Origin: DASRDS01 sp035570055
GTDB lineage: Bacteria > Gemmatimonadota > Gemmatimonadetes > Gemmatimonadales > Gemmatimonadaceae
NCBI GenBank assembly: GCA_035570055.1
Contig: DATMLM010000069.1
Location: forward strand, 120,426-184,425
Reading direction: 5' to 3'
Length of the DNA stretch: 64,000 nt
Shown: one piece after another, positions 7,169-16,527 of the stretch
How the letters are laid out: each line of letters begins with the position of its first letter
How positions within the stretch are numbered: the first letter of the stretch is position 1
The notes under the pieces: generated by a model
Database searches by the model: none
What the model was told of the DNA's origin: nothing
The model's input: the letters and a program-made list of their open reading frames with translations, nothing else
Translations under genes and position numbers: made by a program

Positions 7169-8264
7169 CGACCGTTATCACCGGCTGATCGACAAAAGCG
7201 CGTTCGGCGTGTTCCGCTCCACGCTCGACGGCCGCTTCCTCGAGGTCAACCAGGCGCTCGTCGACATGCTCGGCTACGACACGCCGGAGGAACTGCTGAC
7301 GGCCGATGCGGCGCAGGATATCTATCGCGAGGCCGAGCATCGGGATGCGCTGATCGATGATATCCGGAAGGGGCGATCGCTCGGCTGGCTGGAGTTGCCG
7401 TGGCGCAGGAAAAGCGGCGTGCCGATCACGGTGCGCGTCGCGGTCGATCCCGCGCGCGATGACGACGGGACGATCTGCTGGCTCGATGGCCTCGTCGAGG
7501 ACCTGACCGAGCAACGACGGCGCGACGAGATCGTGCGCCGCAACGAGCGTATGGCGAGCCTCGGCAAGATGCTGGCGGGCGTCGCGCACGAGCTCAACAA
7601 CCCGTTGGCCGCGATCGGCGGGTTCGCGCAGATCGTCGTCAAGGCGAAAGGCCTCGCCCCCGAGGATCGCCAGGCACTCTCGACCATCCACCGCGAGTCG
7701 GTGCGCGCCGCGAAGATCGTGAAGAGTCTCCTCGACTTCGCCCGGCGCCCGGAGGCCGAGCGAGCCGTGCCGGTCGACGTCAACGCGGTGGCCCGGTACG
7801 CGATGGATTCGGCGCAGCCCCAGTTGGAGGCGAAGCAGATCCAGGGCGCGCTCGATCTGGCGTCCGAGCTGTCGACCGTGCGCGCGCAGGTGTCGCAGAT
7901 CGAGCAGGTGGTCGTGAACCTGGTATCGAACGCGAGCCAGGCCCTGGAGACGTGGAAGCGCGAGGATGGTCTGCATCACGCGCTTGGCATCCGGACGCGC
8001 GAGAAAGACGGATGGGTGGTCATCGAGGTCTGGGACAATGGGCCGGGCATCCGCGCCGATCATCGATCGCGGATTTGGGATCCGTTCTGGACGACGTCCA
8101 CGGACCGCCAAGGCGGGTCCGGCCTCGGGCTCTCGGTCGTCCATGGCATCGTCACCGCGTACGGTGGCACCATCGACGTCGAGACGCTCATCGGGCAAGG
8201 CACACGATTCGTGGTGAAGCTGCCGGCCGGGGAGCCGCTGCCGGCTGTCGCGTCCGGATCGTGA
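7149..8264 (+). CDS. PAS-domain sensor histidine kinase, soluble
   Basis: This 371-residue protein has an N-terminal PAS domain (about 8-125), a HisKA domain with the phospho-accepting H-box GVAHELNNPLAAIGG (H147), and a complete HATPase domain: N-box VVNLVSNASQAL, G1 WDNGPGI and G2 GGSGLGLSVVHG. No membrane segment is seen, so it should sense a cytoplasmic cue. ATG 7149 is chosen over an in-frame upstream start inside pqqE. The gene is sandwiched between pqqE and bioF with overlaps at both ends, and no response regulator is adjacent. Its signal and partner cannot be read from the sequence. Confidence 0.9.
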   Translation: MKPPAPDDRYHRLIDKSAFGVFRSTLDGRFLEVNQALVDMLGYDTPEELLTADAAQDIYREAEHRDALIDDIRKGRSLGWLELPWRRKSGVPITVRVAVDPARDDDGTICWLDGLVEDLTEQRRRDEIVRRNERMASLGKMLAGVAHELNNPLAAIGGFAQIVVKAKGLAPEDRQALSTIHRESVRAAKIVKSLLDFARRPEAERAVPVDVNAVARYAMDSAQPQLEAKQIQGALDLASELSTVRAQVSQIEQVVVNLVSNASQALETWKREDGLHHALGIRTREKDGWVVIEVWDNGPGIRADHRSRIWDPFWTTSTDRQGGSGLGLSVVHGIVTAYGGTIDVETLIGQGTRFVVKLPAGEPLPAVASGS

Positions 8265-9439
8265 GCGCCAGCACCACTGCTTCATCGTTGGACTCGGCGT
8301 TGGCCGCGGATCTCGCGACGCTCGATCGCGCGGGACTCCGGCGTGTGCTGCGGCCCCTGGTCCGCCGCCATGGCGCGCACGTTGTCATCGATGGGCGAGA
8401 CGCCATCGACTTCTCGTCCAACGACTATCTGGGCCTTGCCTCTGATCCTCGCCTGGCGATCGCGGTGACCGACGCGCTGCGCGAGAACGCGCTCGGCGCT
8501 GGAGCAGCCAGGCTCATCTCCGGCGATCATCCGTTGCATGAGGCACTCGAGCGGGAGCTCGCCGAGTTCAAGAAGGCTGAAGCGGCGCTCTTGTTCGGCA
8601 GTGGATACTTGGCGAACGTCGGCACCATTCCGGCCTTGGCCGGGCGGCGCGATGTCATCTATGCGGATGCATTGAATCATGCGTCGCTGATCGATGCGTG
8701 TCGGCTGTCGCGCGCGGAGGTCCGCACATTCCCGCACCTGGATCTGGCGGGACTCGCGGATCTGCTCGATGCCGATCGCGGGCGATTTCGACGGCGACTC
8801 ATCGTCGTCGACGGTGTGTTCTCCATGGACGGGGACCTCTTCCCGCTCTGCGAGTTGACCAACATCGCGCAAGCGTACGATGCGTGGACGTACGTCGATG
8901 ACGCGCACGGCACCGGGGTCCTCGGCGAGAACGGCCGCGGCTCAGCGGAGCATTGGAGGATCGAAGGTCAGATCGATGTCATCATGGGAACGCTGGGCAA
9001 GGCGTTCGGTGTCGCCGGGGCATATGTCACCGGCTCTCGCGTGCTCATCGATTACCTGCTCAACCGCGCGCGCGCGTTTGTGTTTACAACTGCTCAACCT
9101 CCCGCGCTCGCCGCGGCCGCCTTGGCTGCACTCCACGTGGTAAAGTCGGAACCCGAATTACGCATGCGCCTTCGGCGCAACGCTTCGCGCGTCCGATCGG
9201 CATTGGGTGTCCCGGGACCCACCAACGGGCACATCATTCCGGTGCTCATCGGCGAGAGCGAAGCGACCATGCAGGTGGGCGCCGCGTTGCGCGAGCGGGG
9301 GATCCTCATTGGCGCCGTCCGGCCACCGACTGTTCCTCTGGGTACTTCGCGGCTGCGTATCACCGTGAGCGCCGCGCACAGCGACGACGACATCGAACGG
9401 TTGCTCGCCGCATTAGCCGAGGTGCTGCCGCGATCGTGA
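8261..9439 (+). CDS. bioF: 8-amino-7-oxononanoate synthase
   Basis: BioF condenses pimeloyl-ACP (or CoA) with L-alanine, the first dedicated ring-forming step of biotin synthesis. The 392-residue fold-type I PLP enzyme shows SSNDYLGLA near residue 52, LNHASLIDACRLS, VDDAHGTGVLG and the PLP lysine in GTLGKAFG (K247). Start is GTG 8261, sharing GTGA with the kinase stop; the frame is open further upstream but only through the kinase gene. It overlaps bioA by 4 bases. No bioC/bioH or bioW gene for the pimeloyl precursor lies in the window. Confidence 0.95.
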   Translation: MSASTTASSLDSALAADLATLDRAGLRRVLRPLVRRHGAHVVIDGRDAIDFSSNDYLGLASDPRLAIAVTDALRENALGAGAARLISGDHPLHEALERELAEFKKAEAALLFGSGYLANVGTIPALAGRRDVIYADALNHASLIDACRLSRAEVRTFPHLDLAGLADLLDADRGRFRRRLIVVDGVFSMDGDLFPLCELTNIAQAYDAWTYVDDAHGTGVLGENGRGSAEHWRIEGQIDVIMGTLGKAFGVAGAYVTGSRVLIDYLLNRARAFVFTTAQPPALAAAALAALHVVKSEPELRMRLRRNASRVRSALGVPGPTNGHIIPVLIGESEATMQVGAALRERGILIGAVRPPTVPLGTSRLRITVSAAHSDDDIERLLAALAEVLPRS

Positions 9440-10686
9440 GCGTACGAGAGTTGGATCGCCAGTATCTCTGGCATCCGTATACCCAGCACGCGATCGCGCC
9501 GGCGCCGATCCCCATAGCTCGCGCCGAAGGGGCCGTGCTTATCGACGTCGACGGTCGGGAGATCATCGATGCGATCTCGTCGTGGTGGGTCACGCTGCAC
9601 GGCCATGCGCAGCCCGAGATCGCCGAGGCGATCGGGCGGCAGGCGCGAGTACTCGAGCAGGTCATCTTCGCGGGGTTTACCCACGAGCCGGCGGCCGCCT
9701 TGGCGGCGGCGCTCGCCGAGAAGTTGCCGCGGGGGCTGACGCGGGTGTTCTTCTCGGACAACGGCTCGACCGCGGTCGAAGTGGCGATCAAGATCGCGCT
9801 CCAGTACTGGCAGAATCGCGGGCAACCGCGAGCGCGGATCGCGGCGCTGGAGCATGCCTATCATGGGGATACGTTCGGCGCGATGTCGGCGAGTGCGCGC
9901 GGGCTCTTCACGGAGCCATTTGGCGCGCACCTCTTCGAGGTGCTCCGCTTGGCCGAGAGCGAACCGGACGTGGCATTGGAGCGCGCGATTTCGGGGCAGC
10001 AAGCCCCAATCGCCGCGGTCATCGTCGAGCCGCTGTTGCAGGGCGCTGGCGGCATGCGCATGTGGAGCGAAGCGACACTGCGCACCATACGGGAGCTGAC
10101 GGCCTCCCACGGCGTGCTCCTGATTGCCGACGAAGTCCTCACGGGGTTCGGGCGAACGGGGCCACTGTTCGCGTGCGAGAAAGCGGGCATCGTCCCGGAC
10201 ATTATTTGTTTGTCGAAAGGCCTGACCGGCGGCTTTCTTCCCCTCGGCGCCACGGCAGCGCGAGAGGAGATTTTCGAGGCGTTTCTGAGTACAGATCGTC
10301 GCCATACGCTGTTTCACGGCCACAGCTTCACCGCCAACCCCATTGCCTGCGCGGCGGCCCAGGCGAGCCTGGCTCTATTGAACGATGCGTCCGCCGCTCG
10401 CCGAGCCGCGATCGAGCGCGCCCATCGCTCGCATCTCTCGAAGATCGCCGCGCATCCGTGCGTTTCGGCGCCACGTGTTCTCGGCACCGTCGCGGCGTTC
10501 AATCTGGGCAGTGCGGGCTACTTAGACCCCGTCGGCGCGGACCTGTCACACTTCGCGCTCGAGCGCGGCGTCCTCCTGCGGCCCCTCGGCGATGTGGTAT
10601 ACGTTCTGCCTCCCTACTGCACGACGGACGCACAACTCGATCAGATTTACGGTGTGATCACAGAATTTCTGGACGCCAAAGGGTGA
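9436..10686 (+). CDS. bioA: Adenosylmethionine-8-amino-7-oxononanoate aminotransferase
   Basis: BioA transfers the SAM amino group to KAPA, giving DAPA. The 416-residue class III aminotransferase has the family hallmarks WHPYTQH near residue 12, SSWWVTLHGHAQPEI, DNGSTAVEVAIKIALQYW, the Asp of LLIADEVLTGFGRTG and the PLP lysine in LSKGLTGG (K261). HGHSFTANP follows as expected. GTG 9436 overlaps the bioF stop (GTGA) and its own stop overlaps the bioD start, so translational coupling is likely. Confidence 0.95.
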   Translation: MSVRELDRQYLWHPYTQHAIAPAPIPIARAEGAVLIDVDGREIIDAISSWWVTLHGHAQPEIAEAIGRQARVLEQVIFAGFTHEPAAALAAALAEKLPRGLTRVFFSDNGSTAVEVAIKIALQYWQNRGQPRARIAALEHAYHGDTFGAMSASARGLFTEPFGAHLFEVLRLAESEPDVALERAISGQQAPIAAVIVEPLLQGAGGMRMWSEATLRTIRELTASHGVLLIADEVLTGFGRTGPLFACEKAGIVPDIICLSKGLTGGFLPLGATAAREEIFEAFLSTDRRHTLFHGHSFTANPIACAAAQASLALLNDASAARRAAIERAHRSHLSKIAAHPCVSAPRVLGTVAAFNLGSAGYLDPVGADLSHFALERGVLLRPLGDVVYVLPPYCTTDAQLDQIYGVITEFLDAKG

Positions 10687-11324
10687 TTCGCTACGGCATT
10701 ACCGGAACGGACACGGGCGTCGGCAAGACGGTCGTTGCCTGCGCGCTCATCTCGGCGCTCCGCGACCGCGGGCTGTCGGTCGCGGCCATGAAGCCGGTCG
10801 AGACGGGTGTCGAGGGCGAGCCCGCCGATGCGCGCCGGCTGTGCGAAGCGGCCGGCGGCCAGGATGCGCTGGACGACGTCTGTCCGGAGCGGTTCGACGA
10901 GCCGCTCGCGCCGTGGGTCGCGGCCCGTCGCGCGGGTCGCCCGATTGCGATCTCGGCCCTCGAAGCGGCGCGCACGCGCCTCGAGTCCGGACGCGACGCG
11001 CTCATTGTCGAAGGCGCCGGCGGACTGCTGGTGCCGATCACCGATGGCGTGGCGTACGACACGCTGTTCCGCCGCTGGAATCTCGATTGCATTATCGTCG
11101 CGGCGAACCGCCTCGGCGCCGTCAATCACACGCTGCTCACGCTCCGCGCGGCGCAAGCCGCTGGACTTCGCGTGCGGGCGGTCGTGCTGAATACCCTGTG
11201 TCCCGGGGAAGCGACGATCGCCGAGCAGACCAATTTTGACACCTTGCGCCGACTGGTGCCGGAAGCCACCGTGCTTTCGTTTCCCTATCACGGAGGCGGC
11301 GGCTCGCTCGCGCCATTGCTATGA
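10683..11324 (+). CDS. bioD: Dethiobiotin synthetase
   Basis: BioD forms the ureido ring of dethiobiotin from DAPA, CO2 and ATP. The 213-residue protein begins with the P-loop GTDTGVGKT (residues 8-16), followed by MKPVETGV and the EGAGGLLVPI motif typical of the family. Length and start agree with characterised BioD proteins. GTG 10683 is embedded in the end of bioA; the ATGA at its end is the bioB start. Confidence 0.94.
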   Translation: MIRYGITGTDTGVGKTVVACALISALRDRGLSVAAMKPVETGVEGEPADARRLCEAAGGQDALDDVCPERFDEPLAPWVAARRAGRPIAISALEAARTRLESGRDALIVEGAGGLLVPITDGVAYDTLFRRWNLDCIIVAANRLGAVNHTLLTLRAAQAAGLRVRAVVLNTLCPGEATIAEQTNFDTLRRLVPEATVLSFPYHGGGGSLAPLL

Positions 11325-12367
11325 ACTATGAGACTTTTGCGGGCCATGCGCTCGCGGGGACCAGCTTGTCGCGTGACGAGGCGCACCACGTCTTATCGTC
11401 GCCGGACGAAGACCTGCTGCAGGTGCTCGCGGCGGCCTATCGCGTGCGGCGGCAGTATTGGGGCAATCGCGTCCGCCTGCATTTTCTGCTGAACGCGCAG
11501 AGCGGTCTGTGCCCCGAAGATTGCCATTACTGCACCCAGTCGAGCGTGTCGACCAGCGAGATCGAGAAGTATCCGATGCTCGCCCGCGACAAGATCCTCG
11601 CCGCGGCAGGGCGTGCAGCGTCGCTCAAGGCTGGGACGTTCTGTCTCGTTATCTCCGGCCGCTCGCCTGGCGAGCGCGTCTTCGGCAAGGTACTCGACGC
11701 CGTTCGCGACATTCGGTCCCAGTACGATCTCAAGGTTTGCGCGTGTCTCGGGTTGCTGAGCGCCGAGCAAACGCTGCGGCTCAAAGACGCGGGCGTCGAG
11801 ACCGTCAATCACAATCTCAATACCTCGGCCAACTTTCATGGCGAGGTGTGCACGACGCATACGTTCGATGATCGCGTTGCAACCGTCGAGCATGTCAAAG
11901 CTGCCGGCATCAAGACGTGCTCCGGGGGTATCATCGGGATGGGTGAGTCGGACGATGACGTTATTGACCTGGCGATGAGCTTGCGTGAGCTCGACGTCCG
12001 GAGCGTCCCCGTGAACTTCCTGCTGCCACTCGACGGAACACCGTTCGCCGAGCGACGGCTGTTGGATCCGCGGCATTGCCTGCGGGTGCTCGCGCTCTAT
12101 CGGTTCCTTCTCCCGAGCCAAGAGATTCGCATTGCCGGGGGGAGAGAGGCCCATCTGAGATCGTTGCAGCCGCTCGGATTGTATCCCGCCAATTCGATCT
12201 TTATCGGCGACTATCTCACCTCGCGCGGACAGCCGGCGAGCGCGGATTACGCCATGATCCGCGATGCCGGATTCGTGCTGGAGACACCGGACGGTGAGCC
12301 GTTCGAGGTCCCCGAGCGCGTCGAGGTCGAGTATCCGCGGGCGCCGCTCGCGATGCCGACGGTGTGA
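11321..12367 (+). CDS. bioB: Biotin synthase
   Basis: BioB inserts sulfur into dethiobiotin. The 348-residue radical SAM protein has CPEDCHYC (C64, C68, C71) for the SAM cluster and downstream cysteines in KVCACLGLL and TCSGGIIGMGE, plus the family stretch GVETVNHNLNTS. Residues that hold the auxiliary 2Fe-2S cluster, including the arginine in QEIRIAGGRE, are present. The start overlaps the bioD stop, and pdxH follows after one base. It depends on iron-sulfur assembly, which the suf operon at 45.6-51.5 kb could supply. Confidence 0.96.
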   Translation: MNYETFAGHALAGTSLSRDEAHHVLSSPDEDLLQVLAAAYRVRRQYWGNRVRLHFLLNAQSGLCPEDCHYCTQSSVSTSEIEKYPMLARDKILAAAGRAASLKAGTFCLVISGRSPGERVFGKVLDAVRDIRSQYDLKVCACLGLLSAEQTLRLKDAGVETVNHNLNTSANFHGEVCTTHTFDDRVATVEHVKAAGIKTCSGGIIGMGESDDDVIDLAMSLRELDVRSVPVNFLLPLDGTPFAERRLLDPRHCLRVLALYRFLLPSQEIRIAGGREAHLRSLQPLGLYPANSIFIGDYLTSRGQPASADYAMIRDAGFVLETPDGEPFEVPERVEVEYPRAPLAMPTV

Positions 12368-12368
12368 C

Positions 12369-12932
12369 ATGGACGCCGACCCGATCCGGCAGTTCGAGCG
12401 CTGGTTCGCCGATGCTCACGGCGAGAACGCGATGACGTTAGCGACGACGACGCCGGACGGCGCGCCTTCGGCTCGCATCGTCCTGCTCAAGGGCGTTGAC
12501 GAGCGGGGATTCGTGTTCTACACGGACTATCGCAGCCGCAAGGGCGGCGAGATCGAGGAGAACCCCAGAGTCGCGCTCGTTTTCCACTGGCCGCCGCTGG
12601 AGCGCCAAGTGCGCATCGAGGGCCGCGCGGCGCGCGTGGATCGCCTGGAATCTCAGGAGTACTTCGACTCGCGCCCGTTCGGCAGCCGCATCAGCGCGTC
12701 GGTCTCGCACCAATCGCAGCCCGTCGACAGTCGCGAGTCACTGGAGCAGCGGCACCACGAGCTGACCGCGCGATATGCCGACGGCAAAGTCCCGTTGCCG
12801 TCGTACTGGGGCGGCTATCGCGTCACGCCGAGCGCGATCGAGTTCTGGCAGGGGCGGCCGGATCGCCTGCATGACCGGATCCGGTACGTTCGCGACGGCG
12901 ACGCCTGGAAGCAGGAACGGCTTTCACCGTAG
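12369..12932 (+). CDS. pdxH: Pyridoxamine 5'-phosphate oxidase
   Basis: PdxH oxidises pyridoxamine or pyridoxine 5'-phosphate to pyridoxal 5'-phosphate with FMN. The 187-residue protein shows the family pattern ARIVLLKGVDERGFVFYTDY, SRKGGEIEENP, FHWPPLERQVRIEG and the C-terminal PSYWGGYRVTPSAIEFWQG and RLHDR. The N-terminus is shorter than in E. coli, which is common. It ends the PQQ/biotin block; bioF and bioA both need its product, PLP. Its tail overlaps the convergent lipoprotein by 9 bases. Confidence 0.94.
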   Translation: MDADPIRQFERWFADAHGENAMTLATTTPDGAPSARIVLLKGVDERGFVFYTDYRSRKGGEIEENPRVALVFHWPPLERQVRIEGRAARVDRLESQEYFDSRPFGSRISASVSHQSQPVDSRESLEQRHHELTARYADGKVPLPSYWGGYRVTPSAIEFWQGRPDRLHDRIRYVRDGDAWKQERLSP

Positions 12933-13361
12933 CGGGACGAAGTCGCTGACTGAATCGGTGACGTCGCCATCGACTCCTACCGGGGACAGTTCCGCTACCA
13001 CCGCCGGGTATGGTCGGCTGGTATCGTACACAATTCTGAGTGAGAGACCGGGTTCCGCCAGTATCGCGCGAGCTTGGGCGAACACGGTGTCGATCGTGAT
13101 CGCGAGAGGCGGGTTCGGTCGCGGAAGGCTGTCCAGCACGACAACCGATTCGACCGTGTCAGAGCGGATGACATATCGAACGTGGGCACGGAACCAACAA
13201 CAGGTCATCCAGTAGTCGAAGCTATAGTCGTGGATGCCGAGTGATTGCCACCGCGCCTGATACTGCTGAAGCTGGCGCCGTTGATCCATTCGACGTTCCG
13301 GAGCTGTTACGCCCCGGCAGGCGAGAAGCACGCCGGCCAAGACCACGACTCGTGCCCACAT
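12924..13361 (-). CDS. DUF6174-type lipoprotein
   Basis: 145 residues with an N-terminal signal and lipobox (GVLLACRG, Cys near residue 15), so probably a lipid-anchored envelope protein. The core has the pattern of DUF6174 proteins: IHDYSFDYWMTCCWF, then VRYVIRSDTVESVVVLD and a C-terminal ALAEPGLSLRIVYD-like strand. No enzymatic motif is known for this family. Convergent with pdxH, and divergent from the permease gene 53 bases away. Function unknown. Confidence 0.7.
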   Translation of the reverse strand: MWARVVVLAGVLLACRGVTAPERRMDQRRQLQQYQARWQSLGIHDYSFDYWMTCCWFRAHVRYVIRSDTVESVVVLDSLPRPNPPLAITIDTVFAQARAILAEPGLSLRIVYDTSRPYPAVVAELSPVGVDGDVTDSVSDFVPLR

Positions 13362-13414
13362 ACCAATGTGACCTCGGGATGGTGGGCGCCCGTCACTGAT
13401 GCTATCATCGCGGC

Positions 13415-15793
13415 ATGAAACACGCGCTCCGTTCGCTCGCCCGTCAGCCGGCGTTCACGACGGTGGCCGTCGTGACGCTGGCGGTGGGGATCAGTGCCGC
13501 AACGGCCATGTTCAGTGTCGTTCGTGGTGTGCTGCTCCGGCCGTTGCCCATCGCCGATCAAGATCGCGTGGTCGTCGTGCACAAAGCGATGGGCAGCGAC
13601 AACCAGCTTGGCGCGTTCACCGGCGTCGACGTGGACGATCTGCGGGCGCATCCGGGCGTGTTCGCGGATGTCGCCGCCAATGGATATGATGGCGCGTGGC
13701 CGTACGTCGCGAAGATCGGCGACCGCGCGCTGACCATGAGCACGAATGTCGCGACCGCCGAGTTCTTCACCGTGCTCGGTGCGCGACCGGCGGCTGGGCG
13801 ACTCTTCGTCCGCGAGGATGGAGAGCGGGGCGGCCCGGAGGTCGTGGTGCTGAGCTACGGCTTCTGGCGGAAGCAGTTCGGCGGTGACCCGGCGGTGGTT
13901 GGCACGCACCTCACGATGGGCGGAGAGCATATGACCATCGTCGGCGTTGCACCCGAGGGATTCGATTTTCCGTCGGGCGTCGAGGCGTGGCTCAATATTC
14001 TCCCCGATTCGGTCGGGATGAGTCCCAAGACGATGGCGTACGGGATCATCGGCCGACTGCGGCCGGATGTGACGATCCATCAGGCCACGAGCGCGATGGC
14101 GGGGTTCATGCGCCGTCCCGGCGATTGGGATCCACACGGAACCGATCGTGTCTCCAGACCGGTCGTCCTCCCGCTCGACGAGGCAATCGTCGGCGAGATC
14201 CGGCCGTCGATCGTGATCTTGGGCGTTGCGGTCGGGCTCGTGTTCCTGATCGCGACCGTGAACGTCGCGAACCTGCTCCTCATCCGCGCGACTTCGCGCG
14301 CACGTGAGCTCGCCGTTCGCGCCGCGCTCGGCGCGGGACGTTGGCGGATCGGGGTGGAGCTGCTCTCGGAGAGTGTCGTGTTGGCCGCGCTGAGCGCCGC
14401 GCTCGGACTGCTGCTCGCCGTGGTCGCGATTCGCGCGCTGGTCGCGTTGGCGCCGCACGAGCTGCCGCGGGTGGGCGAGATTCGGGTCGATGGCGCGGCG
14501 TTCGGCGTGGCATTCGCCGCCGCGGCGCTCGCCACCGTGATCTTTGGATTCGCGCCGGTCTGGTGGACTGGAGGCGCGGCGCTCACGCGCTCGCTGCGCA
14601 CCGGCACGCGTGGCGGACGGGACACCCGTGGCGCACGGTTCCTCAAGCAGACGCTCGTGGTCGGACAGGTCGCGCTCGCGCTCATCGTCGCCGGCGGCGC
14701 CGCGCTCTTGACGCGCAGTCTCGTGGCCTTGCAGCGCGTCGACATGGGATTCACGGCGCCGGAGGTGACCATGGTGCAGATCAGCGCACCCGAGACCGAC
14801 ACGTCGCTGGCCGGATATCTGAGTCTCTATGAGCGACTCGCCGATCGCGTCGGTGGCACCCCTGTCGTCATCGGACCTTTCTCCGGTGAAGGCGGGTGGA
14901 CGGCCGCATACGTCCCCGAGGGCCGCGATGCCGCGAACGACGCCGAGCACCCCGATGTCAATCTCGAGGTCATCGCGGCGAACTACTTTCACACGATCGG
15001 CGTTCCGCTCGTGCGCGGCCGATCGTTCGCGGCCGGTGCGACCGACGAAGCCGTCGTCAGCCAGGCACTCGCGCGTCGATTCTGGCCGGGACAGGACCCC
15101 ATCGGCAAGCGCCTTCGACGCTATCTGCGCGATGGGAGTGACCCGTGGTCGACCGTCGTCGGAGTCGCGGGGGAGACCCGATATCGCGATCTGGCCAAGA
15201 CGTGGCCAACCGTCTACGTGCCGATCGCGCGCGGCGCCGCCATGAACATCTTCCCAGGTCGGGTGGCGGTGCGAACGACGATGCGCCCGGATGCGCTCCT
15301 CGGTGTGGTCCGGCGGGCATTGCCGGAGATCGACCCGACGGTGTCGGTCGTCGAGGTCGATCCCGTCGAGCGCTTGGCCGCCGGGCCGCTCGCACGTCCG
15401 CGGTTCAACAGCGTGCTGCTGGTGACCTTCGCCGTCGTCGCGATGCTTCTCGCCGCGGTAGGCCTCTATGGCGTCATGGCATCGATCGTCTCGCAGCGCG
15501 CGCACGAGCTGGGACTGCGCATGGCGCTCGGCGCGACGACCGGGGATGTCGGCCGACTGGTGCTGCGGCAGGGCATGCGGCTCGCAGTGGCGGGCATCGC
15601 GGCGGGCCTCGTCGGATCGCTCATCACCGCCGGCGCGCTGCGCGGACTCCTGTACGGCATCGGTCCGACCGACCCGGGCCCCCTCGGTGTGGCGGTGGCG
15701 GTACTCCTTGGCGTCGTCTGGCTCGCGTGCTATGTGCCGGCGAGACGAGCCGTTCGCGTCAGTCCGCTGGTCGCGTTACGGGCCGAGTCTTAG
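13415..15793 (+). CDS. MacB/FtsX-type ABC transporter permease, orphan duplicated form
   Basis: This 792-residue inner-membrane protein has two FtsX permease halves, each with a MacB-like periplasmic domain between helix 1 and helices 2-4. The start MKHALRSLARQPAFTTVAVVTLAVGISAA is typical of the large orphan permease family common in Acidobacteriota and Gemmatimonadota. The first FtsX core includes VGLVFLIATVNVANLLLIRATSR and the second ELGLRMALGATTGDVGRLVLRQG. No ATPase gene is adjacent, so the partner is unlinked. Substrate unknown; these are often guessed to be macrolide or lipid exporters without evidence. Confidence 0.9.
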   Translation: MKHALRSLARQPAFTTVAVVTLAVGISAATAMFSVVRGVLLRPLPIADQDRVVVVHKAMGSDNQLGAFTGVDVDDLRAHPGVFADVAANGYDGAWPYVAKIGDRALTMSTNVATAEFFTVLGARPAAGRLFVREDGERGGPEVVVLSYGFWRKQFGGDPAVVGTHLTMGGEHMTIVGVAPEGFDFPSGVEAWLNILPDSVGMSPKTMAYGIIGRLRPDVTIHQATSAMAGFMRRPGDWDPHGTDRVSRPVVLPLDEAIVGEIRPSIVILGVAVGLVFLIATVNVANLLLIRATSRARELAVRAALGAGRWRIGVELLSESVVLAALSAALGLLLAVVAIRALVALAPHELPRVGEIRVDGAAFGVAFAAAALATVIFGFAPVWWTGGAALTRSLRTGTRGGRDTRGARFLKQTLVVGQVALALIVAGGAALLTRSLVALQRVDMGFTAPEVTMVQISAPETDTSLAGYLSLYERLADRVGGTPVVIGPFSGEGGWTAAYVPEGRDAANDAEHPDVNLEVIAANYFHTIGVPLVRGRSFAAGATDEAVVSQALARRFWPGQDPIGKRLRRYLRDGSDPWSTVVGVAGETRYRDLAKTWPTVYVPIARGAAMNIFPGRVAVRTTMRPDALLGVVRRALPEIDPTVSVVEVDPVERLAAGPLARPRFNSVLLVTFAVVAMLLAAVGLYGVMASIVSQRAHELGLRMALGATTGDVGRLVLRQGMRLAVAGIAAGLVGSLITAGALRGLLYGIGPTDPGPLGVAVAVLLGVVWLACYVPARRAVRVSPLVALRAES

Positions 15794-16527
15794 GGCCGCT
15801 GATAGATACGCACCCACTCGTATTGCGAGCGGACGGGGAGCGCCGACGGATTGATTGGGCCTGCCCAGGAGGCCGTCGTCGACAGCCACAAATTCAGCAT
15901 CGGCCGCATCTCACGCGTGGGTACTTGCGAGGCGTTTGTCGTGCGGGCGACGAGAATCGTGTCCGCGTACCAGCGGAGCTCGTGCGGTTCCCATTCGAAA
16001 GCGTAGGTGTGGAAGCCGGCGGTCGCGTCGAATGGCAGCGTGCGAAGAATGGGGAACGGCGGGATCAGCGTCGGGTTGGCGTCGGGGGAGTTGTAGACGT
16101 TCGATTGCACCGCCGTCGGGTGGTCGCCGAGGAACTCGATGTCGATCTCTCGCCACGGGGGCTCGGCGTAGCCGAACCAGCTGGAAATGACCGCGCTGCC
16201 CTTGGCCGCGCGCATGCGGACCTCGAAGCGGCCGTACTTGTACTGCTGACGAAGCTCCAGCTCGGCGCCTGAGTACTCTCGGTCCTCGAAGTGATCGGGG
16301 TGCAAGGTCAATTCCAGATGGCCATGGCGGATCTTGGCGTTGTACGGCCTGAATTGCGCGGCATTGCCATCGAATGTGTGCGTGCCCAGGGACCACACGG
16401 TCGTGTCGAGGTGGTCGAACGTATAGGAAAACGCGAGTTGCCATCCGGCGGGCGCTGGCGTCTCGGCTGGCCGCTGCGCACACGAGGCGACGAGCGCGAG
16501 CGAAGCGAGCGCGAGGAGTATCCTCAC
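15790..16527 (-). CDS. Glycoside hydrolase family 16 lipoprotein
   Basis: 245 residues with a lipoprotein signal (LALVASCAQ, Cys near 16). The GH16 catalytic motif is WREIDIEFLG, with the ExDxE nucleophile and acid/base glutamates near residues 125-129. The surrounding jelly-roll strands are typical: RFEVRMRAAKGSAVISSWFGY, FHTYAFEWEPHELRWY. GH16 enzymes cut beta-1,3/1,4-glucans, agarose or related polymers; the exact substrate is not readable. It is the last gene of a minus-strand block, overlaps rsgA by 4 bases, and touches the convergent permease stop. Confidence 0.9.
   Translation of the reverse strand: MRILLALASLALVASCAQRPAETPAPAGWQLAFSYTFDHLDTTVWSLGTHTFDGNAAQFRPYNAKIRHGHLELTLHPDHFEDREYSGAELELRQQYKYGRFEVRMRAAKGSAVISSWFGYAEPPWREIDIEFLGDHPTAVQSNVYNSPDANPTLIPPFPILRTLPFDATAGFHTYAFEWEPHELRWYADTILVARTTNASQVPTREMRPMLNLWLSTTASWAGPINPSALPVRSQYEWVRIYQRP

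Noticed and set aside
13307..15505. Very long antisense open frame of 732 codons across the permease gene
   Set aside because: Its translation is Arg/Asp/His-rich and without any domain, as expected for the antisense of a high-GC gene; the plus-strand permease has clear FtsX/MacB motifs.
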